A stretch of DNA of 64,000 nucleotides from contig NC_087190.1 in NCBI RefSeq assembly GCF_035594125.1, positions 9,824,104-9,888,103 on the forward strand, in the 5' to 3' direction. Made by a program: the position numbers and the translations under genes. Below are positions 36,165 to 54,552 of this stretch, in pieces (the stretch's first letter is position 1; each line of letters opens with the position of its first letter). The notes below the pieces were generated by a model. That model had not been told where the DNA came from, searched no databases, and saw only the letters and a program-made list of their open reading frames with translations. The stretch comes from Scylla paramamosain (lineage: Eukaryota; Arthropoda; Malacostraca; Decapoda; Portunidae).

Positions 36165-36403
36165 TACGTCAGGTTAGGTTACGTCAGGTCAGGTTACTTT
36201 AGGTTAGGTTACGTGATGTGAGGCTATACTAGGTTAGGTGAGGTGAGGTTACGTTAGGTTAAGATACTTCAAGTTAGGTTAGCTTATTTTACTTTACGTT
36301 TTTAAATGTTAAGTTAGGTTACGTTATGTTAAACTAGGTTACCTAAGGTCAGGTTATGTTAAGTTGGGTTGATTAATTTTTGCTAGGTTATTTTAGGTTA
36401 GGA
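36165..36403. repeat. Degenerate TTAGG-like tract, right
   Basis: Mirror of 28878-29116, G-rich strand on +. The pair is divergent, which is not the order expected of a head-to-head telomere fusion. Confidence 0.75.
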
Positions 36404-36406
36404 TGC

Positions 36407-36410
<4 letters not shown>

Positions 36411-36492
<82 letters not shown>
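36411..36492. repeat. (CT)n microsatellite
   Basis: About 41 CT units; mirror of the (GA)n at 28782-28871. Confidence 0.95.
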
Positions 36493-36496
<4 letters not shown>

Positions 36497-37029
36497 TATT
36501 TAAATACCCATTCCACTCATGCATTACTGAGAACTTCGCTCGTCAGTAGCCTTCCGAGGCGTTTGACTGGTAAATATTCCAACACGCTCCGTGACTTCCA
36601 CGACAACTGTACAGCGGGGAACACACTTCAACTGTGTGTGACTTGTTAAGAAACAGAACGTCTTGTTTCCCTTTATCCCGATCCAATTGTCATCATTATT
36701 ATTTACAATCTCAGTTATTATTTGCTTTTATCGAAGATCCATACTTTTTGTTGGGTTCGTTTTATTAACTGATTTGATTTTTATTGATTTTTTTTTCTTA
36801 TTTAAGTGCTTCATTTCTTAGTCTTTCTACACAACACTTATTATTATTTTTTTCTTTTTCTTTTAGTTTTTTTTTATTTAGTTTTATTTAGTTTATTTAT
36901 TATTTATTATTTATTTTTCCGCACACATTGTTACCTATTTTGCTTGATAATCTACTCACACATCTTCTTTTTTTTTTTTTGTATTTTCTTATCCATATTT
37001 TGTTCTTTTTAATTTTAGTCTAGATCTAT

Positions 37030-38529
<1,500 letters not shown>

Positions 38530-38647
38530 TTTATTGACTTTTCAGTTATTATATTAGGGCATCGTAACAGCGACATAATATTCCAAGTCATCATCACCCA
38601 ACATTATCATTATATGGTAGTGTTGGGTGAGTCACTACTCATCCCAT
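38530..38647 (-). repeat. DnaJ-B 3'-end module with poly(A) signal, right
   Basis: Mirror of 26636-26750; the AATAAA complement is at 38530-38535. Confidence 0.75.
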
Positions 38648-38676
38648 TTTTTCTCGTTTCTTTTTAATTGACTCAT

Positions 38677-40349
38677 TCAGTCTTTTTTCGATTTTTAATT
38701 AAAAAAAAAAATTCCAGAATTTTTGAACGATTTTTTTTTTTTTTTTAAACCAAACGCCATTTTCTTCCAGCGCCAAGGCAGCTTATTGCGTTTTCTTCCT
38801 GCCCTTTGTCTTCCTTCTTTCTCTTTTCCTGTTCCCTCCTCTCTTCCTCCTGGTCTCTTCTCATCCTTTCCATCTCTTCCTCCTGTCTCATTCTCTCTAT
38901 CTCCTGCTGTTTCCTCCTTTCCTTCTCCAGGTGCTGGCTCAATCTTTCCTCCAATTCCTGCTGCCATCTCATTCTCTCCGCCTCGTCTCTATCCTCTCTC
39001 TCTTCCTTCTCTGACTCACTGCCTTCAACATTCTCTGCCGCCTCCTCCTCCTTTCATCTCCCTCTCTCTCTTCCTCCTTCTCCTGTTTACTGCTCTCATT
39101 TCCTTCCTCATCCTTCTGGCATTCTTCTATTCTTCTCATCCTCTCCTCTTTCTTTTCTCGCCTGATATTCTCTAGCTTCCTCTCTTCCTATTCCTTCCTA
39201 AGCTTCTCTTTCTCTCTCTCTCTTCTTCCTCTCGCCTAACCTTTCCTTTCTCTCTCTCTCTCTCCTTCTCGCCTAATCCTTTCTTCCTCTTCGTGCTTAA
39301 CCCTCTCTTTCTCCCGCTCTTCTTCTTTCCTCCTCCTGCTTTCCTTCCTCTCCTTCTCCTCCTCCATCTCCCTCTTCCATTCGTTCGCCTTTCTCTGTTC
39401 GTCGTGTCTTCGTCTTCTCATCCTTACCTCTTCCTCTTGTTGTCTCTTCCTCTGTTCGCTTCTTCCTTCTCTCCCTTGCATTCCCGTTACCCACTGGCTT
39501 CTCCTCTTTCCAGTGCCTCTCCTCCTTCTCTTCCTCCTCCTCTTCCTTCTTCTCTGGTGTTCTTTTATTCTTCCTCTTCCTCTCACATGCCCTCTCTTTT
39601 TTTATCTGTCCCTTGTCTTTGCGGGGCCCCGTCTCCTGTTTCTTCCTTTCCTCCCTGTCCATCTGCCTTTCTTCTTCCTTCCCCACCTCTTCCTCCTCCT
39701 CCTCCTCCTCCTCTTCTTCTTCCTCTTCCTCCTTTTCTGCATTTTTCTTGCTCCACTTCCTCTCCCATGTCTTATCCTTCTTCATCTGGTTCTTATCTTT
39801 CCGGCGCTTCTCTCATTCTTTTTTCCTCTTCTCCCAATCCACCCCCCTCTCTTCATCCTCCTCCCAGTACTTCGCTCTTTCTTCCGCCCGCTCCTCTTCT
39901 TCTTTCTTCTCTTCCTTCTCTTCCTCCTTATTCTCTTTTTTCTACTCCTGCTCCTCTTCCTCCGATGCTTTAATGTTCTGCTTCTTTCTTTGCCTCTTCT
40001 TCCTTCGTTCATCGTCCTTTTCCCGCCACTGGTCCTCATCTCTACGCTGCCGCTGGCTTCCATCCTCTTCCTTCCATGCCTTTTCCTTCCTTTGCTTCTT
40101 TCGCTTCCTCTCCCCCTCCTTCCTTTCCTGCCTTTCCTGTGGTTCCCCGCCGGCCTCCTCCTGGCGGCAGAGCGACTCGTACGCCGCCTGCAGCTGCTGG
40201 AACCGCACGGTTGCAGCAACTGCGTCGCCCGGATTCTTGTCGGGGTACAGTTCGAGGACGTTTCGTCGATAGGCCCGCTTGATCTCAAGAGGAGCATCGC
40301 GGGCCACGCCGAGCACAGCGTGAATGCTTCTGGCAAAATGGATGCTCAT
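38677..40349 (-). pseudogene. DnaJ-B: decayed J-domain paralog, right copy
   Basis: Mirror of the left DnaJ-B with the same Y-P-D change and first stop (39944-39942), so both lesions predate the duplication or were homogenised. Arm-specific differences include one Glu-to-Asp change in the charged region (near 40039), one extra A in the run near 39820 and a G-to-T change near 39190. Start is taken at 40349 by homology with DnaJ-A. Confidence 0.8.
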
Positions 40350-41135
40350 CCTTGCTTTTGCCAGAGTAAGCAGGTGTTTCGAAGTGAATCCACTTCTAGT
40401 CACTGCCACTTATTGGTAGATTTCTTTTACTAAGTACACGCGATATGATTTACACAGTACACACTTGAGAACTGAGACACTGATATGACAGAGGTGAAGT
40501 GATGCTTCGACGCTCTCTCTCTGGTGACTGACTTCTAGCTGTTTTACTGAAGAAGAGAGGGGGAAGAGAAATAAGAGTTTGTACACATTGAAGGTAAAGT
40601 AGGAAATAGGAAGGACAGGAGGAGTTAAAAGTTGGCGGGCTGTCCACCTTGCTGTTCTTGTGTAAGATTTATGGTGAGTTTTTTGCTGGCTGGAGATCAA
40701 GGTAGGAGTCGCCAGTCAGGTTTCTTTACTGAACCTAGACAGTTGCTTTTATTTATTTATTTATTTATTTATTTATATTTATTTTTAAAATTTTATATAC
40801 TGATTTCTTCTTATTGTTCTTGTTATTCTTTTTTTATTATTTATTTAGTTATTTATTTTTTATTTTTTTCAATACCAAGGAGTGTACAAGTACATAATTG
40901 TACTAATATTTTTTTCTTTTGCAGGTGCTTTACTGGATTCAATATTCGTTATATAAGTAAACCCTGATCAGTACTGAACTAGGTGAGTAGAGGTAAGTAT
41001 TAGTCCTAAAACATCAGAAACTAAAAAAAAAAAAAAATAATAATAATAATAATAATCCCTTTTTTTCTCCTAAGCAATAAAGAAGGTAAAGTATAAATCT
41101 TAAAAGGCAAGTAACTCAGGTAACTTATGATATAC
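40350..41135. other. DnaJ-B 5' UTR-like sequence and low-complexity stretch (right)
   Basis: Mirror of 24148-24933. The initiator-like complement GACTGA lies at about 40526-40531. ATTT repeats at 40745-40780; no other gene seen. Confidence 0.45.
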
Positions 41136-43747
41136 TTTTTTTTTTTGTATGCAATAAAGAAGATTTAATAAACTGTTTATCCAGTCACTTTGTTTCATCA
41201 TCCTGTAAGTCTGAGACAGAGCAGTGCTGGGAAAGGTAAGTAGGAATACCTAGTAAGTACTGACTTGTTAAGTGTAAACTGAAGGATTATTCATGTGGTG
41301 TGGAGACTCGAGGTGTTTTAGCGACTGAGATGTGGTTGTGTGAAACTGAGGAGTCGGGCAAGTTTGTATACTAGATAAACTGCTCGGGAGATTTTTATTA
41401 TATCCTTCTATGTTTACTTGAGCATGAATTAGATTTTTATAGATATAATGATCGTCCAGGTGTAATGGTGTCCAGACTTTTGCTGCCTGTTCGTGAAGTT
41501 TGATATTTATAGGTTGTGTTTTGGTAGCTTTATGAATTTCCTCTGTGGTGAGTGTATGTGGGTACTTTTGACCTGCAGCGAAGCGAAGTAGTCTATTTTG
41601 TACTTCTGTAGAATACTAATCTGGGTAGTGGATAATACATAAACAGGGACAGGGGGATATTCTAAAATGGGTATTACTAATGCTTTAACCAGGCGTGTTT
41701 TAATTTTGGTTGGTAGATCTCGTAGAATATATAATTTCCTTAGTGCAGCATTGGCTTTATTCTTTCTTTTTATGGTGTTTGTTTTATATCCGTAACTGTT
41801 GATTTTGAGGCCAATGGTCTTTTCCAGTAGATTTAAATTCTATTTCAGTGCCATTTATATTTAGTGGGTGTGTGACTCTGGCGTCGAAGTGTAACGGAGT
41901 GGACTTCTGTATGTTAGTTTTTATTTTGCATTTTTCCTCAAATTTATTGATCTTTATTATTTCTCTCTCAGTGATGATATTTATTATAGATTTAGATCTT
42001 CCTTGATATCCAATAACTTGTGTCATGTCATCTGCATAAGTGATATATATGTATATATATACCTTTGTAGGGTTTTCTGATGTCATTGGTATATATGGTG
42101 AAGAGGGTTGGCGAAAGCACACTGCCCTGAGGCACTCCACACTCTAAGTTGATGTTTGGACCTGTGTAATTATTTATTTTGACGCGGGCTTTCCCATCAT
42201 TCAGGAAGTCACAGAGAAGTCGTTCAATGGTTGATGGAAGTTGCAGATGTAGTGTTTTGTATTTCAAACCGTTATGCCACGCTTTGTCGAATGCTTTGGA
42301 TATATCACGTAAGATTATATGGCACTGCCTCTGTTGGCTTTGTATTGAGCTATTTGCTCGGTGATTAATGCTAAGGCCATATGAGTGCCTTTCCCCATGC
42401 TAAACCCACACTAAATTTTCGTTATAGAGATTATTTATTTCTAGGTGTTTTCGTAATCTGTTGTTGATAATTCTTTCAAAAGTTTTTTCCAGGGACTTCC
42501 AGAAGTGAAACTGGTCTATAGTTTTCGACCTGGTGTGGAGATTTATCAGCTTTGGGTATTAATAATTGAAGCTTTCTAGTGGTCTGGGAAGTAACTAGAT
42601 GAGAGGCATGCATTAAAAATGTCTGAGGTGGTTAAATGCGGATTCAGGTAATTTGTTAAGGATGGTTTTGTTAACGCCTTTCCTTCCGGGTCATGTCTTT
42701 TTGGTATGATTGCAAATTTGCTTGATGTCTTGTGTGGTTATTTCTTGGTCCAGTTGTGGGTTGTTTAGCCTGCTGATGTCTGCGTTGTGAAATGGTGTGA
42801 TTCTATCTAGGTTGTTGTGTAGGTATTCAAATACTTCGTGGGGTTCTTCCTGTTCTACTTTATCTTCGTTATCGTCTTGGCTGAAAATCCTGGACCAGTG
42901 TTGTCTGTGCAGCTCTTCTTTGTCTGGCGTAGAGAATACTTTGGTGTTGCGGGAGTTAATTAGGTAGTGGGCTTCTGGAATGGACTGTCCTGTCAGGTTC
43001 TTATTTTTTTTCCAAAAGAACTCTGGGTTAGGGAAGCTTGCAGCGATGTTTTGTAGAATTTTGCTCCAGCTTTCGTTGGAATTTATAATAAGAGCTTCGG
43101 ATAGATAAGTTTTTATGGTTTTATAGGTTAAGAAGTGGTGTGGTGTCCAGCCGTAAACTGTTGAGTGGTGTTTTATTGCGTTAAATTGAGAGATTATTTT
43201 TTGTGTGCGATAGCTGAGGTTGGGGTGTGGTAGAGGGCGCAGGTGCATGCAAGGAATGTGTGCGTCTATTGAAGTTTCAGTGATTTTGTGGCAGTATGTG
43301 ATTGGTGTGTCTATTACCTCGAGGGCAATGTTGTCTAGGTTATTGTGTTTAGTATTGTTGTCAGTGCTTTCTTGGAACAGGCTCCACCTTGCTCTTTTAA
43401 AGTCAGGTCTGGGAGGTATTGGTACATAAATGGGTGAAGACGAAATAGTAAGGTTGACGGAAGAGTAAGGTAAATTGGGATGTGGTCACTTGTGAGACGT
43501 CCCTGTGAAATATGAGTGTTGTGATGAGTTTTGTTAATTTGTGAGTATTAAGTCAGAATTTGTTCCTCTCCGATGGGTGAAAAAGTAGGAAAAGGAGAGC
43601 CAATATGTTGAATCGTCTTGTTTTTAATTAATGTGCTAAGCTGAGTGCCAAGGATGGGGTGGTTGGCGTTAAGGTCGGCAATTAAGTAAACTGGCATGTT
43701 TCTGCGGAAGAGTCTGCGGAAGAGGTGAAGTCTTGGATTGGAATGTA
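41136..43747 (-). mobile_element. LINE-2, right copy, decayed
   Basis: Mirror of 21536-24147. The YADD block lies at about 42038-42027, the RT linker open stretch at 43248-42691 and the poly(A) end at 41136. The same disruptions as in the left copy are present. Confidence 0.85.
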
Positions 43748-44283
43748 TGGTCTTAAAACTGTCACTGCGCTGCTTGTGTCCTGCTTCTCTCCTTCTTGTC
43801 TGTTGTCCTTGTTACGAGCCACACGTTAGAGTTGGAGTCAAAACACTTTCAAACATAATTTTCTTGGCTGTTAGAGGTACATGTGCATCCTTCAGTAGTG
43901 GACATAATACTCCTGTTCATTTATTATATTGCAGTATTCTATCGATTATTTCTTGTTTATTATTTCCTTTTGTTGTAAATACACTTCCTAAGTATTTCAC
44001 TTCGACGTCTTTGACTCTGCTTCCCTGTATTTCCACCACGATGTCTTTTTATTCCCCTCTACAGACTTTTATTTATTTATTTTTTTTTTGTCCACATTCG
44101 TCTTTAAACGTGCATTTGTCAGTACCTCGTGAATGTCAACAGTGCTCCTTCCAAGTCTTGCCTGTCGTCACTCCATACGGCTGTATCATCCGCGTATCCC
44201 ATTGTGTCTCCTTCTCCTGGTTGTCTATGTCCCCTTTTGTAACACTTCATTATTGCATCCATGTCATCCATCGTCTTTCCTTT
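43748..44283 (-). pseudogene. Non-LTR RT fragment, copy 2, right
   Basis: Mirror of 21000-21535. A few arm-specific changes occur near 44040-44090 (for example AGACATCG instead of AGACTTCG on the coding strand), making the open frames differ slightly between arms. Confidence 0.8.
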
Positions 44284-44299
44284 ATTTATTATATTTTTT

Positions 44300-46431
<2,132 letters not shown>

Positions 46432-46450
46432 CTTTACTTCTTACTTCGGC

Positions 46451-47326
46451 TCCCAGTTAGAGATGAATCTCTGCCAGTGGGGCAAGCCTCCTCATCCATT
46501 CTCGTCTGTCTTGCTTAGTCCCTTGTCTTCTAAGTTTCTGTATTTCTGCCATGTTGTATCTATCCAGTGTCTCCTTAACAGCATCTCTCCATCTTTTCTT
46601 GGGTCTTCCCCTCGGCCTATTACTGTTTGGTCCCCATTCCATTTTCTTTTGGCAATTCTTGCCTCGTCCATCTTCTCAAGATGTCCCAGCCACCTCACCT
46701 GAGCCGCGTCTATTTTGCTGAACACTGAAACAACTCCAATATCTTTTCTGATTTAATTATTTCTGATTTTATCTCTTCTTGTCTTTCCTGTAATCAGTCT
46801 TAAAACTGTCACTGCGCTGCTTGTGTCCTGCTTCTCTCCTTCTTGTCTGTTGTCCTTGTTATGAGCCACACGTTAGAGTTGGAGTCAAAACACTTTCAAA
46901 CATAATTTTCTTGGCTGTTAGAGGTACATGTGCATCCTTCAGTAGTGGACATAATGCTCCTGTTCATTTAGTATATTGCACTATTCTATCGGTTATTTCT
47001 TGTTTATTATTTCCTTTTGTTGTAAATACACTTCCTAAGTATTTAACTTCTTCGACGTCTTTGACTCTGCTTCCCTGTATTTCCACCACGAAGTCTTCTT
47101 ATTCCCCTCTACAGAATTTCATTATTTATTTGTTTTTTTTTTCACCTTCATCTTTAAACGTGCATTTGTCAGTACCTCATGAATGTCAACAGTGGTCCTT
47201 CCAAGTCTTGCCTGTCGTCACTCCATACGGCTGTATCATCCGCGTATCCCATTGTGTCTCCTTCTCCTGGTTGTCTATGTCCCCTTTTGTAACACTTCAT
47301 TACTGCATCTATGTCATCCATCGTCT
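46451..47326 (-). pseudogene. Non-LTR RT fragment, copy 1, right
   Basis: Mirror of 17990-18865, with the same R-P-R-G-R-P-K-K-R-W C-terminal block and catalytic YADD near 47246-47235. Confidence 0.75.
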
Positions 47327-47576
47327 TTCCTTAACTTATTATATTTTTATTGATTTTCCCTTTTTTTTTCTTTAAGTGTATTATGCATTTAGCTATTTAC
47401 TTTCTATATCTATTTCTATATATTTTTTTTTTGTTCGCCTTTTCTTAATTTGTTATATATTTTTTTTTCTTTTGGTGTATACTCTTAATATCTATTTTCT
47501 ATATTCTATATCTGTTTCTACATTTTTTTCCTTTTCTCAATTTATTATATTTTTATTGATTTTTTTCTTTCAGTAC
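47327..47576. repeat. Satellite block 2, right
   Basis: Mirror of 17737-17989. Confidence 0.8.
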
Positions 47577-47886
47577 ATCATAAGATTACATAAGATTGAA
47601 CAAGAAATAACGGGTTCAGAACAAGAAATAACGGGTTCAAGCTTGAAAAATTTAGGTTTAGGAAGGAGATAGGAAAAAATTGGTTCTCAAATAGAGTGGT
47701 AGATGAGTGGAACGGACTCAGTAATCATGTAGTTAGTGCTAGGACACTAGAGAGCTTTAAGAGAAGATTAGACAAGTTAATGGATGGGGATAACAGATGG
47801 AAATAGGTAGGAGTGTTTCATACAGGGACTGCCACGTGTAAGCCTGGTCGCTTCTTGCAGCTTCCCTTATTTCTTATGTTCTTATG
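47577..47886 (+). mobile_element. 3'-end fragment of another LINE, right
   Basis: Mirror of 17429-17736; coding strand is + here, ending in TTCTTATGTTCTTATGT at about 47870-47886. Confidence 0.75.
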
Positions 47887-47889
47887 TAC

Positions 47890-49953
<2,064 letters not shown>

Positions 49954-50082
49954 TTTATTGACTTTTCTGTTGTTATATCAGGGCATCATAACAGCAACAC
50001 AACATTCCAAGCCATCACCTAACACTGCCATCACTATTCACTACTCATCCATTTTTTTCTATCTTTACTTATTCAGTCTTAT
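49954..50082 (-). terminator. DnaJ-A 3' UTR end with poly(A) signal, right
   Basis: AATAAA complement at 49954-49959, about 125 bp after the stop codon of the right DnaJ-A. Confidence 0.7.
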
Positions 50083-51831
50083 TCAGTCTTTTTTTTTCGA
50101 TTTTTTAATTTTTATTTTTTTCCAGAATTTTTGAACGATTTCTTTAAAACCAAACGCTATTTTCTTCCAACGCAAAGGCCGCTTATTGCATTCATCGTCT
50201 CGTTTTCTGTCCCGTCCTGCGTGTTCTTCCTGTCCTTTCTCTTCCCTTTCTCTCTCTTCCTGTTCCCTCCTCTCTTCCTCATGTTCTCTTCTCATCCTTT
50301 CCATCTTTTCCTCCTGTCTTATTCCCTCCACCTCTTGCTGCTTCCTCCTTTCCTCCTCCAGGTGTTGCCTCAATTTTTCCTCCAATTCCTGCTGGCGTCT
50401 CACTCTCTCCTCGCCGCGTCTCTTTATCCCCTCTCTCTTCCTTCTCTGCCTCACTGCCTTCAACGTCCTCTGCAGCCTCCTTCTCCCTCCATCCCACCTC
50501 CCTTCTTCTTCCTCCTGTTTACTGCTTTCATTTCCTTCCTCCTCCTCCTTCTGGTACTCTTCTACTCTCCTTCTCTTCCTTTCCTCTTCTTCTGTCTCCT
50601 CTGTTTGTCGCTTCCTTCTCATCCTCTCCTGTTCTTTTTCTCGCCTGATGTTCTCTTGTTTCTTCTCTTCCCTTCTAAGCCTCTCTTTCTCTCTCTCTTC
50701 TTCCTCTCGTCTAACCTTTTCTTTCTCCTTCTCTTCTTCTTCTCGCCTAATCCTTTCCTTCTCTTGGTGTTTAACTCTCTCTTTCTCCCGCTCTTCCTCT
50801 TCTTTCCTCCTCCTGCTTTCCTCTTTCTCCTTCTCCTCCTCCATCTCCCTCTTTCGTTCGTTCGCCTTTCTCTGTTCCTCATGTCGCCGTCTTCTCATCC
50901 TCACCTCTTCCTCTTGTTGTCTCTTTCTCTCTTCCTCTCTTCGCTTCTTCCTTCTCTCCCTTGCATTCTGCTTACTCACTGGTTTCTCCGCTTTCCAGTT
51001 CTTCTCCTCCTCCTTCTCCTCCTCCTCCTGCTCTTCCTTCTCTGATCTTTTATTCTTCCTCTTCCTCTCCCATGCTCTCTCTTTCTTTATTTCCTCCTTG
51101 TCTTTGCGGGGCCCCGTCTCCTGTTTCTTTCTTTCCTCCCAGTCCATTTGCCTTTCTTCTTCCTTCCCCACCTTTTCCTCCTCCTCCTCCTCCTCCTCCC
51201 CTTCTTCCTCCTCCTCTTCTGCTGTTTTCTTGCTCCACTTTCTCTCCCATGTATTTTCGTTCATCTGATTCTTATCTTTTCGGTGCCTTCTCTCATTCTT
51301 TTTCTTCTTTTCCCAGTCCTTCCCCCTCTCTTCATCCTCCCAATACTTCGCCCTTTCTTCCGCCTGCTCCTCCTCTTCTTCCTTTTCTTTCTCCTCATTC
51401 TCTTCCTCCTCCTCCTCCTCCTCTTCCTCCTCCTCCTCCGGTGCTTCGCTGCTCTGCTTCTTTCTCTGCCTTTTCTTTTTCTTCTTCCGTTTATCGTCCT
51501 TTTCCCACCACCGGTCTTCCTCTTTACGCTGCCGCTGCCTTCCATCCTCTTCCTTCCACGCCTTTTCCTGCTGCTCTTCTCGTTTCCACTCCCCCTCCTT
51601 CTTTTCCTGCCTTTCCTGTGGCTCCCCGCCGGCCTCCTTCTGGCGGCAGAGCGTCTCGTACGCCGCCTGCAGCTGCTGGAATCGCACGGTTGCAGCAGCT
51701 GCGTCCCCCGGGTTCTTGTCGGGGTGCAATTCGAGGGCCTTTCGTCGATAGGCCCGCTTGATCTCCTCCAGGGGAGCGTCGCGAGCCACGCCGAGCATAG
51801 CGTGAATACTTCCGGCAAAAGGGGGACTCAT
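50083..51831 (-). CDS. DnaJ-A: J-domain protein with long charged coiled-coil tail, right copy, full length
   Basis: 582 residues, intronless, and the best candidate for a working gene in the window. J domain at about residues 6-62 with intact H-P-D (36-38), predicted to recruit and stimulate an Hsp70. Residues about 75-550 are nearly all Glu, Lys, Arg and Gln (13 consecutive Glu near 132), predicted to form a long charged helix; this part would serve for targeting or self-association, which is inference. The last about 30 residues are basic and aromatic (F-G-F-K, Q-K-F-W-K-K, then Lys/Ser). Codon 489 is CAA (50367-50365), whereas the left copy has TAA. It has TATA, initiator and CCAAT elements upstream and a poly(A) signal downstream. 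Closest description is a DNAJC-type protein; no specific ortholog is claimed. Confidence 0.8.
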   Translation of the reverse strand: MSPPFAGSIHAMLGVARDAPLEEIKRAYRRKALELHPDKNPGDAAAATVRFQQLQAAYETLCRQKEAGGEPQERQEKKEGEWKREEQQEKAWKEEDGRQRQRKEEDRWWEKDDKRKKKKKRQRKKQSSEAPEEEEEEEEEEEEENEEKEKEEEEEQAEERAKYWEDEERGKDWEKKKKNERRHRKDKNQMNENTWERKWSKKTAEEEEEEGEEEEEEEEKVGKEEERQMDWEERKKQETGPRKDKEEIKKERAWERKRKNKRSEKEEQEEEEKEEEKNWKAEKPVSKQNARERRKKRREEERKRQQEEEVRMRRRRHEEQRKANERKREMEEEKEKEESRRRKEEEEREKERVKHQEKERIRREEEEKEKEKVRREEEEREKERLRREEKKQENIRREKEQERMRRKRQTEETEEEERKRRRVEEYQKEEEEGNESSKQEEEEGRWDGGRRRLQRTLKAVRQRRKREGIKRRGEERVRRQQELEEKLRQHLEEERRKQQEVEGIRQEEKMERMRREHEEERREQEEREREEKGQEEHAGRDRKRDDECNKRPLRWKKIAFGFKEIVQKFWKKIKIKKSKKKD

Positions 51832-51994
51832 CCTTGCTTTTGCCGTAGTATTCCGCTGTTAATTTGCTTCTAGTCGCTTTTTCTTGCTGATAGATTTTTC
51901 TCCCTGATGATACTACACGCGAGTACGATTTACACTTGACAATTAAGACGCTGTTACGACAGGGGAGATGTTGCTCCTACGCTCTCTCTCTGAT

Positions 51995-52141
51995 GACTGA
52001 TTTCTGGGTACTCATACTGGCCTTTTTATACGGAGGCAGTGGATCACGATCAGGAGCTGACCAATCAGATTGTCGGAAGACAGCCAATCAGATGCTACAA
52101 TTTGAGGTACATGAACCACAGTGACCGTTATTCTGGCCAAT
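51995..52141 (-). promoter_or_regulatory. DnaJ-A core promoter, right
   Basis: Mirror of 13211-13357: initiator complement GACTGA at 51995-52000, TATA complement CTTTTTATA at 52022-52030, CCAAT at about 52061-52065, 52084-52088 and 52137-52141. Confidence 0.75.
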
Positions 52142-52316
52142 CACCTGCGAGGAAAGGCAAGACAGGAGGAATGTGAGGAAGTGCGGAAACTCCCTTGAGA
52201 GTGGAGTTAAAAGTGAAGAAGGTCAAAACAGGGCAGACTCACCACGTGGAGACATCAGACACGAGGAACACAATGAACAGTGAAACATACACCATTAATG
52301 TAGAGGCGGCGCAACG

Positions 52317-52486
52317 TAAGGGCTTTTTAATCTTGACAAAATTGATGCAGTGAGGATTCTGACGAAAGCGAAACTCAAGTGTTCTAGTGAACATCATGCT
52401 GCGTGAGGGTATTCTTGACAGTGACAAAATTAATGTAGTGATCATTTTAGCGAAATTGAGCGTCGGTGATGTAGTGAACATCATGA
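52317..52486. repeat. Two-copy tandem duplication, right
   Basis: Mirror of 12866-13035, with a C/T difference near 52462. Confidence 0.6.
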
Positions 52487-52497
52487 CGTGCTGATGT

Positions 52498-52598
52498 GAG
52501 AGAAAGCGAAGAGAGGAACTGAAGAAGAAAGAGGCATGGTAAGAAGAGGAAGGAAGGCAGCGGCGGCACAGAGAGAAGGACCAGTGGTGGAGGAAGAC
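52498..52598 (+). pseudogene. DnaJ-body fragment upstream of DnaJ-A, right
   Basis: Mirror of 12754-12855; GGAAGGCAGCGGCGGCAC and CCAGTGGTGGAGG match the DnaJ-A charged region. Confidence 0.65.
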
Positions 52599-52601
52599 AG
52601 T

Positions 52602-52792
52602 GCATACAAAAATCAAACTAATATCTAAACCCAACAAAATAACTACAGACCCATTAAACTTTAGACCTGTATCATCACTAGAAGTACCGGGTAAAATATT
52701 CGAAAAAAATAATCAACATTAGAACCAGAACCTACCTAGTATCAAATAACAAACCACCACAGGGGCAACACGGGTTTCGCCAACATCGCTCT
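52602..52792 (+). pseudogene. Non-LTR RT scrap, right
   Basis: Mirror of 12560-12750: L-N-F-R-P-V-S-S-L-E-V-P-G-K and G-F-R-Q-H-R-S-T. Confidence 0.65.
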
Positions 52793-52842
52793 ACGGATAC
52801 CGCCCCACCAATCTGATTAATCTAAAATTTTTGACCATATGA

Positions 52843-53524
52843 TGCAATGAACTTTGGTTATGAGTTCCCAAACTTTACAGCTGCTTGTTTTGTGGATGAA
52901 GATCAAATCAAGTATATGAAAGAGGTCCAAAACTTTTATAATTGAAATCATAAACCAAGTTCCAATGAGGTTACGAGAAAATGTAGACATTCTTCTCTTG
53001 GTGAAATGTTTTCATCCATCTATTGCCACATCTCTGACAAAGGAGTCTCTTGCCCCTATTGGTGCAAGGTTTAGGTCTGCATTTGAGGATGTGGGTGATC
53101 TTGAAAATGAATGGATTAACCTTAGACTTCACCAATGGCCCAAAAGTTGCCTAGATAATGTAATAGAGTTTTGGGGCGAAGTGACTGAAAGGAAAAACTG
53201 CAGGAGAGAAAAGTTTCCCAAGTGTTTCAGGCCTTGCAGTGACATTATCATCTCCCCCTTTTTTAAATGCCTCAGTGGAAAGAATCTTTTCACAGATAAA
53301 TGCTGTTCACTCAAAACTGAGAAATCGCCTTTCTGTGAGATCAGTTGAGGCATTACTGCAAATTAGATGGGGACTGTCTCGTTACTTTGAGTCATGTCAG
53401 TTTTGAACATACTGATGACATGCTTAAAAAATTCAATGCCAAGAGTTCAGGGGAAGAGGAAGAGAAAGATCAAATAATTGCTCTTTTAGTTGTTTTAAAT
53501 GAAAGGGACAGAAGGTATATGTAG
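52843..53524 (+). pseudogene. hAT-transposase-like C-terminal remnant, right
   Basis: Mirror of 11830-12510. The E-R-I-F-S-Q block of the dimerisation region lies near 53277-53295. A 127-codon frame (52965-53348), the dimerisation frame and the acidic tail frame are mutually shifted. Confidence 0.7.
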
Positions 53525-53680
53525 TTGATGCACTGTCCTAAAGGAAGGAGCTTTTTTTTTTTTTTTTGTAGTCATTGTGCAGGAAAAAAAAATTATGGAA
53601 CACGGAATATTCTTTGTTTTCTTATGCTATTAAATATAAACTGCAAATTCTGTATTTTCCCACTTCTGAGTATTTTTTTT

Positions 53681-54184
<504 letters not shown>

Positions 54185-54552
54185 CACGCTGCTCTGTTCA
54201 CACCTCAGCCGCCAAGTGTGTACCCAGTGTGACTACCTCTGCAGTGTGTGGGTAAGCTGTTGTTGCTGTGAAGTGTGCATCAATTCTTTCACTGCGGCAT
54301 GCAAGAATTAATAGCACTTAAATCATTGCATGGAATCTTTTTAATCATCTGAAAGAAAGAATGCAGTAAAATAAAAAATCAGTTTTGCAATTTTTCGCCA
54401 GTGCAATGTTTGGGAGTGGGTGTGGGGCAAGGAAAGATGTCTCAGAGTGGTTAGTAATTAAAGAAAGACATGCCAGATAGTGAAAGGGTTGAGTGCTCCA
54501 GGTACTTCATTATTTTACTTTTGTCCTGTTTGGAATCTATGCCCTTGGAACT

